Shown here one piece after another: positions 7,311 through 13,866 of a stretch of DNA of 16,448 nt. Below the pieces are notes generated by a model. That model ran no database searches. It had not been told where the DNA came from and saw only the letters and a list, made by a program, of their open reading frames with translations. The stretch's first letter is position 1. Each line of letters starts with the position of its first letter. A program made the position numbers and the translations under genes. The stretch is from Fidelibacterota bacterium (GTDB taxonomy: Bacteria; Fidelibacterota; Marinisomatia; Marinisomatales; J089). The stretch spans positions 1 through 16,448 of the forward strand of contig RFIZ01000091.1 in the NCBI GenBank assembly GCA_003695105.1. Direction: 5' to 3'.

Positions 7311-8082
7311 TCCGTTTCTGGTCGGGTCCGCCGGAGTTCTGGGACTGATCATCGGTTCCTTTCTGAACGTGGTCATCCTGAGACTGCCGGCCGGAGAATC
7401 GATCGTTTCTCCCCCCTCCCATTGTCCCCACTGCGGCACCGCCATTCGCTGGTGGCAGAATATTCCCGTGCTCAGTTATCTGGTATTGAGAGGAAAATGT
7501 GCCCGATGCGGCGCCCCCATCTCCTGGCAATATCCCCTGGTGGAGGCCGGGACCGGACTCCTGTTCGGCTGGACGGCCTTTTTTTACGGCCTCTCCTGGA
7601 ATACCATTTCCACCTGGTTGCTGATCGCCTATCTGATTCCCATCGCCCTGATCGACTACCGCCATTTTCTGATCTTCGATGTCCTCTCCCTGTCCGGCAT
7701 CGTCCTGGGATTGGGATTGTCCCTGTTGCCCGGTGCTTCCCTGCCCCTGCCCGGCGCGGCCCTGGGGGGACTCATCGGCGGGGGAGCCCTGTATGCGATT
7801 CGGGGACTGGGATTCCTGGCCTTCCGGAAAGAAGCCATGGGACTGGGGGATGTGAAACTGGCTACTTTGCTGGGCGTATTTTTGGGCTGGAAACTCACCC
7901 TGCTCAGTTTTTTCACCGGAGCCGTTCTGATCGTGGTCACCTACCTGGTCCGGGCTCTCCTGACCCGGACTCCTCAACCCGAAGAGAAATATGCCTTTGG
8001 TTTTTATTTTTCCCTGGCTGCTCTGCTGATGCGTTTTTGGGGTAACAATCTCCTCGATTATTACCTAAATTTTATCCAATAG
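7300..8082 (+). CDS. pilD: PilD, prepilin leader peptidase / N-methyltransferase
   Basis: This 260-residue polytopic membrane protein has the family pattern GSFLNVVILRLP (from 19), two zinc-type Cys pairs (Cys42/Cys45 and Cys67/Cys70) and the two catalytic aspartates of the aspartic prepilin peptidases: Asp119 in ALIDYRH and Asp184 in GLGDVKL. It cleaves the leader of PilA and minor pilins at the cytoplasmic face and methylates the new N-terminus. The start is TTG at 7300, the only usual start after the in-frame stop at 7279 that keeps the conserved N-terminus; it overlaps the regulator gene by 11 nt and has no clear ribosome-binding site, so coupling is likely. Confidence 0.94.
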   Translation: MSPDPFLVGSAGVLGLIIGSFLNVVILRLPAGESIVSPPSHCPHCGTAIRWWQNIPVLSYLVLRGKCARCGAPISWQYPLVEAGTGLLFGWTAFFYGLSWNTISTWLLIAYLIPIALIDYRHFLIFDVLSLSGIVLGLGLSLLPGASLPLPGAALGGLIGGGALYAIRGLGFLAFRKEAMGLGDVKLATLLGVFLGWKLTLLSFFTGAVLIVVTYLVRALLTRTPQPEEKYAFGFYFSLAALLMRFWGNNLLDYYLNFIQ

Positions 8083-8098
8083 AGAGTACGATAGTCTT

Positions 8099-9751
8099 AT
8101 GGCAAGGAAACGCATAGGTGAAATATTAATCGAAGCCGGTGTACTCACGCCGGAACAGCTGCACGAAGGACTGAAAAAACAGAAAGAGACCGGAGAGCCC
8201 CTGGGGCGCGTCCTGGCCAAACTGGGCTTTCTTACGGAACATGATTTCATCATCGCTCTCAGCCAACAACTGGATTTGCCCTACCTCTTTCTGGATAATT
8301 ACAATTTCGATCCGGAAGTCAAAAACCTGATCCCCGAAGAATACGCCCGTCATAACAAGATCATCCCTCTGTTCAGAATCGATTCCACCCTGATGATCGG
8401 GATCTCCGATCCGTCCAATATCGATATTTTTGACGAATTGTCGCGGATGACCAAGATGGAGATCGAGCCCACGCTCTGCGCCGAAAGTGAAATCCTGGAG
8501 TCCCTGGATGAAATCTACGGCGCTTCCAAGGACATGGAATCGGTCATGCAAAAAATCCGCACTATGGATCGGGGATCGACCCAGCGGCCGGATCAGGAAT
8601 CCCCCATGATTCAACTGGTGGAACTGATGTTCCAGCAGGCGGTGAAAATGAAAGCCAGCGACATTCATGTGGAACCGGAAGAAAACCTGCTGCGGGTCCG
8701 CTATCGAATCGACGGGGTCATGCAAACTGTCTATGAACACCCGGCCGAATTGCAGGACGAAATCATTTCCCGTATCAAGGTCATGTCTTCCCTGAATATC
8801 ACCGAAAAGCGGGTTCCCCAGGACGGGCGCTTCAATATGACCATTGGCGAAAAACGGTTCGATTTTCGGGTCTCCACCCTGCCGACGGTATACGGGGAAA
8901 ATGTAGTCATTCGCATTCTGGATCAGAGCGCTATCCAGATGAAACTGGAAGATCTGGGCATGGCGCCGGAAACTTTCAAGAGCTTTAATCGCGTCCTGCA
9001 CGAACCGAACGGAATTATCCTGGTGACGGGACCCACCGGATCGGGAAAATCCACCACTCTGTACGCTGCCCTGAATTCTATCAATACTCCGGATAAAAAC
9101 ATTATCACGGTGGAAGATCCGGTGGAGTACCGCCTGCCTCTCATTCGTCAGTCCAATGTGAACCACAAGATCGGCCTGACCTTCGCCGCCGGGCTGCGCT
9201 CCATCCTCCGGCAGGATCCGGATATTATCATGGTGGGGGAAATCCGGGATTCCGAAACCGCCACCGTGGCCGTCCAGGCCGCCATGACCGGTCACCTGGT
9301 GTTGAGCACCCTGCATACCAACGATACGGTCAGTTCCGCCACCCGGTTGATCGAAATGGGCGTGGAGCCTTTCCTGGTGGCCGCCTCCACCAAGGCGATT
9401 CTGGCACAGCGTCTGGTACGGCGCATTTGTGACCGCTGCAAAGAAACGTATGATCCGGAACCGGAAATCATTGAAGAATTGAATCTGACCAAAGTCGCCG
9501 GAAAAATCAAATTTTCCCGGGGGAAGGGCTGTAAACACTGCCGCAACACCGGGTATAAAGGACGTCTGGGACTTTACGAAATCCTGGAAATCACGGAAAG
9601 CCTACGCCGCCTGATCGTGGCCAACGCCGGCTATGACGATCTGTTGGATCAGGCTCTGGATGAAGGCCTGATTCAGCTCAAATACGACGGGATCCGGAAA
9701 GTGATTCAGGGCCAGACTACCCTGGAAGAAGTATTGAGGGTATCCAACTGA
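8099..9751 (+). CDS. pilB: PilB, type IV pilus extension ATPase
   Basis: This 550-residue protein is the normal PilB length. It has an N-terminal GspE-N/MshEN-type domain (about 1-140, GEILIEAGVLTPEQL), the Walker A motif GPTGSGKST (from 311), the Asp box (TVEDPVEYRL), a Walker B region with Glu381 (IIMVGEIRD), the His box (MTGHLVLSTLHTND) and a zinc-binding tetracysteine (Cys444, Cys447, Cys478, Cys481), which PilT lacks. It forms the cytoplasmic hexamer that drives pilin polymerisation through PilC. MshEN domains in some family members bind c-di-GMP; whether this one does was not resolved. It starts 16 nt after pilD, with only a weak GAGAG upstream, and its stop overlaps the next gene in CTGA. 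Confidence 0.96.
   Translation: MARKRIGEILIEAGVLTPEQLHEGLKKQKETGEPLGRVLAKLGFLTEHDFIIALSQQLDLPYLFLDNYNFDPEVKNLIPEEYARHNKIIPLFRIDSTLMIGISDPSNIDIFDELSRMTKMEIEPTLCAESEILESLDEIYGASKDMESVMQKIRTMDRGSTQRPDQESPMIQLVELMFQQAVKMKASDIHVEPEENLLRVRYRIDGVMQTVYEHPAELQDEIISRIKVMSSLNITEKRVPQDGRFNMTIGEKRFDFRVSTLPTVYGENVVIRILDQSAIQMKLEDLGMAPETFKSFNRVLHEPNGIILVTGPTGSGKSTTLYAALNSINTPDKNIITVEDPVEYRLPLIRQSNVNHKIGLTFAAGLRSILRQDPDIIMVGEIRDSETATVAVQAAMTGHLVLSTLHTNDTVSSATRLIEMGVEPFLVAASTKAILAQRLVRRICDRCKETYDPEPEIIEELNLTKVAGKIKFSRGKGCKHCRNTGYKGRLGLYEILEITESLRRLIVANAGYDDLLDQALDEGLIQLKYDGIRKVIQGQTTLEEVLRVSN
9736..9740 (+). promoter_or_regulatory. Ribosome-binding site supporting a CTG start
   Basis: GAGGG within the end of pilB lies 7 nt before the CTG at 9748. 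It is the only good Shine-Dalgarno match near the 5' end of the regulator gene; the internal TTG at 9853 has none. Confidence 0.6.
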
Positions 9752-11169
9752 AGACAGACCCCTCCCAGTCGGATCGTCCCCATCACCTGCTGATTGTCGG
9801 CACCCGCATCCGTCCGATCCTGGACCTGCTGCACAGCCTCCCGGAACTGGAATTGCGTCTGGCTACAGTGGAAACCGGGTACGACGCATTGACCTATCTC
9901 CAGATGAACCCGGTTCAGGGGATTGTCATTCACGATCAACTGGAACTCATGTCCTCAGTGGATACGGTCAAACGGATCCAGTCCAAGAAACTGGGTGTAC
10001 CCATCTGGCTCTGGGTGACGCAGCAATCGGTGGACCACCTCCACTCTTTTCTGGAAGCGGGCTGCGACCGCTGGCTGTTGGAAACCTCCCCGCCGGATAT
10101 CCTGCAGAAATTGATTCGGGACGCCGTCCAGTGGAAAAGTCGCTATCCGATCGTGAATCGGAAGCGGTTTCAGCTCACCAAATTGTTCGGCCTGCCCAAT
10201 TTGATCGGATCTTCCGGGGCCATGATGCAACTCTATTATCAATTGGAGCGTACCCTCAACGCCGACATCACGGTCCTGATTCAGGGGGAGAGCGGTTCCG
10301 GTAAGGAACTGGTGGCCCGGTTGCTCCATTCCCTCAGTTCCCGCTCCTCGGAAAAATTTGTGGGCCTGAATTGTGCCGCCATCCCCAGGGATCTGATGGA
10401 AAGCGAACTCTTCGGCTACGAGAAAGGGGCGTTTACCGGTGCCACCATTGCCAAAAAAGGGAAGTTCGAATATGCCCACAAAGGTACGCTCTTTCTGGAT
10501 GAAATCGCCGATTTGGACCTGACCCTCCAGGGAAAGATCCTGCGGGTTCTGGAGTTGGGAGAATTCGAACGCATCGGCAGTAATCAGACCCGCCATACCG
10601 ATGTGCGGATTCTTTCGGCCACCAACAAAAACCTGGAACGGGCGGTGCGAAAGAAAACATTTCGCCTGGATCTCTTTTACCGGATCAACAGCTTCACGGT
10701 GGAGGTCCCGCCGCTCCGGGACCGGTACGGTGATTTTCTGCCTCTGCTGGTGTACATTCTGAAACGCTCCAACCAAAAAAATCACCGGAATATCCAATCC
10801 TTCGACTGGGGAGTGTTGCCTCTGCTGCAGGAGTATCCCTGGCCCGGGAACATTCGGCAATTGGAGAGTTTCCTTACTCAGGCAGCCCTCTATTCCGATA
10901 AGCCGCATTTGGAGGAGACGACCGTCCGGCGACTGCTGGAACCCTTGCGACAGTCGGGTCTGGAGGCGGTTCCGGAAAAACCATCCCCGCCGACCGTACG
11001 ACCAGGCGGAGGAACGATGGAAGAAATGGAGCGGTTGGCCATTCTCCAGGCCCTGGAAGAAGTGGGCGGGAATGTGACCGCCGCGGCCAAAAAACTGGGG
11101 TTGAGTCGCGTCACGGTTTGGCGTAAAATGGAACGATACAAAATAAAATTCGAACGACCGCAATCCTGA
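9748..11169 (+). CDS. NtrC/PilR-family sigma-54 enhancer-binding protein with degenerate receiver
   Basis: This 473-residue protein has an N-terminal receiver-like domain (about 12-130), a sigma-54 AAA+ domain and a C-terminal Fis-type helix-turn-helix (about 445-470, NVTAAAKKLGLSRVTVWRKM). The AAA+ domain has Walker A GESGSGKE (from 180), an intact GAFTGA sigma-54 contact loop (227-232) and Walker B TLFLDEI. The receiver keeps an Asp at the acceptor position (Asp63, VIHDQ) but has lost the acidic pair (LLIVGTRIRP) and the conserved Lys (DRWLLETSP), so ordinary phosphorylation is doubtful. The start is taken as CTG at 9748: it overlaps the pilB stop in CTGA, has GAGGG 7 nt upstream, and is needed for a whole receiver. 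No other standard start exists between the in-frame stop at 9661 and TTG 9853. Its likely target is the sigma-54 promoter of pilA. No PilS-like kinase is nearby. Confidence 0.88.
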   Translation: MKTDPSQSDRPHHLLIVGTRIRPILDLLHSLPELELRLATVETGYDALTYLQMNPVQGIVIHDQLELMSSVDTVKRIQSKKLGVPIWLWVTQQSVDHLHSFLEAGCDRWLLETSPPDILQKLIRDAVQWKSRYPIVNRKRFQLTKLFGLPNLIGSSGAMMQLYYQLERTLNADITVLIQGESGSGKELVARLLHSLSSRSSEKFVGLNCAAIPRDLMESELFGYEKGAFTGATIAKKGKFEYAHKGTLFLDEIADLDLTLQGKILRVLELGEFERIGSNQTRHTDVRILSATNKNLERAVRKKTFRLDLFYRINSFTVEVPPLRDRYGDFLPLLVYILKRSNQKNHRNIQSFDWGVLPLLQEYPWPGNIRQLESFLTQAALYSDKPHLEETTVRRLLEPLRQSGLEAVPEKPSPPTVRPGGGTMEEMERLAILQALEEVGGNVTAAAKKLGLSRVTVWRKMERYKIKFERPQS

Positions 11170-11170
11170 G

Positions 11171-12406
11171 ATGCCCACCTATTCCTACAAGGCCTTTGAT
11201 GAATCCGGCATGATCGTCACCGGAGATTTCGAGGCGTCCAATTACGGCGAAGCCCTGGACTATCTCCAGACCAGCCTGGAATACACCCCCATCAAAGTCA
11301 CCGAAAAAAAAGAATCGGCGCTCAGTGTTTTCCTCCGGCGGTTCCAGAAGGTTCCGGTGGAGGAAGTCATGAATTTCACCAAACAGCTCCAGACCCTGGA
11401 GCATGCCGGGGTACCGGTTCTCACCTCCATCAGCGCGCTCCGGGAACAAGCCGATTCACCGGCCTTCAAGGCTGTTCTGGAATCCGTGTATCACGATCTG
11501 GAAAGCGGGCTCAGTTTTTCGGAGTCCCTCTCCAAGCATCCGGACGTGTTTCCGGAATTTTATATTCACAGTGTCAAGGCCGGAGAAGAGGCCGGGGCCC
11601 TGGAAGAAGTGCTGAACAAATTGAATGAACAACTGGGCCGGCAAGCGGACATCACCCGGCGCATCAAAAAAGCATTGCGTTATCCCATGATGGTCATGAC
11701 GGCCATCGTGATCGCTTTCGTCGTCATCATTACCTTTGTCTTGCCCAACTTCATCAAAATGTTCGCCATGGGAGGGCAGGCCGAGCTCCCATTGCCGACC
11801 CGTATCCTGATCGGGATCAGCGACGCCTTCCAGAATTACTGGTGGTTGATTTTTGGTTCCATTGTTTTGATTGGATTCTCCTTCAATTATTACATCCACA
11901 CCAAACAGGGTCGCTACAATTGGGACAAGTTCAAAATCCACATGATGGTGTTCGGCAAACTGTTTCATATGGTTTCCATCGCCCGGTTCGCGTCCACGTT
12001 GCAAACCCTGAATAAAAGCGGTCTCCCCATTCTTCAGTCCCTGGAAATCGGCGCCAAATCCACCGGCAACAAAGTGATTGAGAAGGCCATCCAGGAGATC
12101 GCCGTGGGCGTAAAACAGGGCCAGGGTCTGACGATCCCCTTCCGGAAGAGTAAAATGTTTCCTCCCCTGGTAATTCAAATGATTTCCGTGGGGGAAGAAT
12201 CCGGGTCACTGGATGAAATGCTGGTGAACGTGGCCGAACACTATGACACGCTGGTCAATTCCGCCGTAGACGGTCTCATGACCGCCATCGAACCGATCAT
12301 GACGGTGATCATCGGCAGCCTGGTGGCCCTGTTGGCCGCCGGTATGTTCATGCCCATGTGGGGAATGATCGAAGCTTTCCAGGGTGCTTCCCCCGGTGCC
12401 GGCTGA
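11171..12406 (+). CDS. pilC: PilC, type IV pilus inner-membrane platform protein
   Basis: This 411-residue protein is typical PilC length. It opens with the family pattern MPTYSYKAFDESG and has two GspF/T2SF helical domains (about 65-190 and 270-395), each followed by hydrophobic segments, for example AIVIAFVVIITFVLPNF, a segment near 217-240, and a C-terminal pair. The repeat signature appears twice as VKAGEEAGALEEVL and VGEESGSLDEML. PilC sits in the inner membrane, contacts PilB and PilT, and transmits their rotation to feed or remove pilins. It starts 1 nt after the regulator stop, with no strong ribosome-binding site, which suggests coupling to the upstream gene. It ends the large operon, about 175 nt before pilA. 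Confidence 0.95.
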   Translation: MPTYSYKAFDESGMIVTGDFEASNYGEALDYLQTSLEYTPIKVTEKKESALSVFLRRFQKVPVEEVMNFTKQLQTLEHAGVPVLTSISALREQADSPAFKAVLESVYHDLESGLSFSESLSKHPDVFPEFYIHSVKAGEEAGALEEVLNKLNEQLGRQADITRRIKKALRYPMMVMTAIVIAFVVIITFVLPNFIKMFAMGGQAELPLPTRILIGISDAFQNYWWLIFGSIVLIGFSFNYYIHTKQGRYNWDKFKIHMMVFGKLFHMVSIARFASTLQTLNKSGLPILQSLEIGAKSTGNKVIEKAIQEIAVGVKQGQGLTIPFRKSKMFPPLVIQMISVGEESGSLDEMLVNVAEHYDTLVNSAVDGLMTAIEPIMTVIIGSLVALLAAGMFMPMWGMIEAFQGASPGAG

Positions 12407-12424
12407 GCCAGTGAAGGTAATTTG

Positions 12425-12463
12425 TGTTTCATCTGGGCTGAAACAGTGTTTCAATATGAAACA
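12425..12463. promoter_or_regulatory. Four-heptamer inverted-repeat cluster, candidate enhancer (UAS) of pilA
   Basis: TGTTTCA occurs at 12425-12431 and 12447-12453, and its exact reverse complement TGAAACA at 12439-12445 and 12457-12463. The arms alternate in direction, with gaps of 7, 1 and 3 nt. The cluster is just past the pilC stop and centred about 65 bp upstream of the -24 GG, or about 90 bp before the predicted start of transcription, where sigma-54 enhancers usually sit. The likely binder is the Fis-domain activator encoded at 9748-11169. Binding is inferred, not shown. It is not followed by a T tract, so a terminator is unlikely. Confidence 0.65.
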
Positions 12464-12507
12464 ATTCCCGGATTACCGGCTCTTGTCTGTCGTCGAAGCT
12501 TTTCCTT

Positions 12508-12523
12508 TGGCACGATCATTGTA
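12508..12523 (+). promoter_or_regulatory. Sigma-54 (-24/-12) promoter of pilA
   Basis: TGGCACG-ATCA-TTGTA matches the sigma-54 consensus TGGCACG-N4-TTGCW at all but one position (T for C in the -12 element). The GG at 12509-12510 and the G at 12521 have the required 10-nt gap. Transcription should begin near 12533, leaving a leader of about 47 nt before the pilA ATG. Confidence 0.8.
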
Positions 12524-12567
12524 ATAGCGTACATTGAATTGCAACCTTTCATTCTTGAACAACAACC

Positions 12568-12572
12568 AGGAG
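12568..12572 (+). promoter_or_regulatory. Strong ribosome-binding site of pilA
   Basis: AGGAG lies 8 nt before the ATG at 12581. It fixes the start at the prepilin leader and rules out an upstream in-frame TTG at 12422, which would read through the promoter. Confidence 0.8.
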
Positions 12573-12580
12573 AAAAAACC

Positions 12581-12970
12581 ATGAAACGCAATCAAGCTGG
12601 TTTCACCCTGATCGAACTGGTCATGGTGATCGTAATTCTGGGTATTCTGGCCGCCGTGGCGATCCCGAAGTTTGTAAACCTGTCCTCCCAGGCGGAACAG
12701 GCAGCAGAAGACGGAGTCATCGGTGGACTGCGGTCCGCGGTCTACACCTACAGTGTGAACATGATGGCCACCACCGGGTCCGAAGCCTATCCTTCCAATC
12801 CTTTCGATGCTTTGAAGGTACCGCCTTCGACCTACAATTCGACCCTGACTTCCCCCAGTGCCAACGATCAGTGGACATTCAATTCCTCCACCGGCACAAT
12901 TACGCACAGAAGGAAAAACGGTACCGATCAGACCTGGACGTATTCCAGTTCGGCCGGCACCATCCAATAA
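12581..12970 (+). CDS. pilA: PilA, major type IV pilin precursor
   Basis: This 129-residue prepilin has a short positive leader (MKRNQAG, 7 residues) cut before Phe8, then FTLIELVMVIVILGILAAVAIP, with Glu at mature position 5 as required for assembly. The helix continues to about residue 50 and a short globular head follows, rich in Ser, Thr and Asn (NPFDALKVPPSTYNSTLTSP, then WTFNSS...WTYSSS). The mature chain is about 122 residues. There are no cysteines, so the usual C-terminal disulphide loop of type IVa pilins is absent. Being last after all the assembly genes, with its own promoter and terminator, and having a strong ribosome-binding site, it is most likely the major subunit, processed by the PilD of this locus. 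A minor pilin or pseudopilin cannot be excluded by sequence. Confidence 0.92.
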   Translation: MKRNQAGFTLIELVMVIVILGILAAVAIPKFVNLSSQAEQAAEDGVIGGLRSAVYTYSVNMMATTGSEAYPSNPFDALKVPPSTYNSTLTSPSANDQWTFNSSTGTITHRRKNGTDQTWTYSSSAGTIQ

Positions 12971-12993
12971 CGCGGGACGTTTGCCTGATTTAC

Positions 12994-13022
12994 AAAGAGG
13001 GACTGCGGTCCCTCTTTTTTTT
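12994..13022 (+). terminator. Intrinsic terminator of pilA
   Basis: The perfect stem AGAGGGAC (12996-13003) / GTCCCTCT (13008-13015), with a TGCG loop, is followed by eight T residues. Two flanking A/T pairs extend the stem. On the opposite strand only three T follow, so it would be a weak terminator for the converging leftward gene, whose stop codon abuts it. Confidence 0.93.
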
Positions 13023-13842
13023 ACTCTGTCAGGGAATACAGCGTTTCAATTTCCCGGCGATTCAGGGGCCGGTTGTAAATCCGGACCTCGTCGATCCATC
13101 CCTTGAAGGCCCGTTGCTCGCTTCCCACTCCATGACCGATGGCTGGTTTATGGAAAATATTGTACTGTTTTTGGCCCAATCGCCGGGCGGGATACTGGAT
13201 CTGGTCGATCAATTTACCATCCTGATAAAACCGCATGTATTGGGTATCATAGGTCAGGGCGATAAAATGCCATTTTCCCGGTTGCAGCCAGGGCCGGCAC
13301 TGATATTCCCGTTGTTCCAACGGATAGCGAAAAACGGCTCCCAACAGGGCGCCGTTGAAAATCCCCAGGTACCAGTGGCCATCCCAGGATACCACCCCCT
13401 GGCGACCCAGGGTGGATTCCTGGTTCACCCAGGCGGTCACTGAAAAACCGGTGCGGGTGCTCTGCAAGGACGGAGACTCGGGTAATTCTATATAACTATG
13501 CCCGTCAAAGTAATAGGCATTTTTGGCATTCCCAAACCGATCCGGAGCCGGCTGAGCTCCATGAATCTGCCCGTGATTCTTGGCCGTGGAACCATCTTTG
13601 GCATTTCCGTAAAATGAATACCAGCCCACCAGTCCCGTATCCAGCAGGACCGGTTCCAGGGGGACTTCCTGGGGTGCCACCTGTTCCGGACCGGAAGAAT
13701 CCGCCCTCTCCACCTCAGCCGGGAGCGGGGACATCAATTCTTCCCATTTCTGTTTATATTCCTCTCTCCGTTTAATCAGAATTGCGATGGAAAGAATGGT
13801 AAAGATGATGATCAGCTTGGGCAGGGTTCGATATCGGGCCAT
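13021..13842 (-). CDS. Membrane-anchored LamG-like (concanavalin A-type jellyroll) protein
   Basis: This 273-residue protein has a short basic N-terminus, one signal-anchor helix (about 7-23), a charged and Pro-rich linker (about 25-68) and a LamG-type jellyroll domain (about 70-270). The domain opens with GLVGWYSFYGNAKDGSTAKN and a DRFGNAKNAYYFDG motif, and ends with GWIDEVRIYNRPLN, typical of LamG/concanavalin A-like modules that often bind glycans. The domain should lie outside the inner membrane. It reads against pilA and ends at the pilA terminator. GAGAG lies just before the ATG, and a TATGAT -10-like hexamer (reverse strand, 13883-13888) could be its promoter, with no good -35. No function in piliation is shown; cell-surface or periplasmic glycan binding is the family expectation. 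Confidence 0.82.
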   Translation of the reverse strand: MARYRTLPKLIIIFTILSIAILIKRREEYKQKWEELMSPLPAEVERADSSGPEQVAPQEVPLEPVLLDTGLVGWYSFYGNAKDGSTAKNHGQIHGAQPAPDRFGNAKNAYYFDGHSYIELPESPSLQSTRTGFSVTAWVNQESTLGRQGVVSWDGHWYLGIFNGALLGAVFRYPLEQREYQCRPWLQPGKWHFIALTYDTQYMRFYQDGKLIDQIQYPARRLGQKQYNIFHKPAIGHGVGSEQRAFKGWIDEVRIYNRPLNRREIETLYSLTE

Positions 13843-13866
13843 ATGCTCTCTGTTTTCTGTTTATGG

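Noticed and set aside
8126..9538. Antisense open frame opposite pilB
   Set aside because: Same bias effect. The plus strand has an intact PilB with all motifs.
9853..9855. TTG at 9853 as the regulator start
   Set aside because: No ribosome-binding site, and it would remove the first strand and helix of the receiver-like domain and leave about 100 nt of in-frame, domain-like sequence unexplained.
9955..11178. Antisense open frame opposite the sigma-54 activator
   Set aside because: No recognisable motif. The opposite strand encodes a complete AAA+ domain and helix-turn-helix.
12425..12463. Heptamer hairpins as a terminator for pilC
   Set aside because: No T tract follows, and the alternating arms compete with each other. 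A DNA-binding site explains the pattern better.
12484..12492. TGTC repeats resembling P. aeruginosa PilR sites
   Set aside because: Only two very short matches, too close to the -24 element to act as a typical enhancer. They are likely chance.
12422..12580. Upstream in-frame extension of pilA to TTG 12422
   Set aside because: It would translate the heptamer array and the sigma-54 promoter, and bury the prepilin leader, which must be N-terminal.
12524..12580. Possible riboswitch in the pilA leader
   Set aside because: The predicted leader is only about 47 nt and shows no stable structure, too short for a c-di-GMP-type aptamer plus expression platform.
12871..13443. Rightward open frame of 190 codons over the end of pilA and the LamG gene
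   Set aside because: It crosses the pilA terminator and is antisense to a recognisable LamG domain; no ribosome-binding site or motif was seen.
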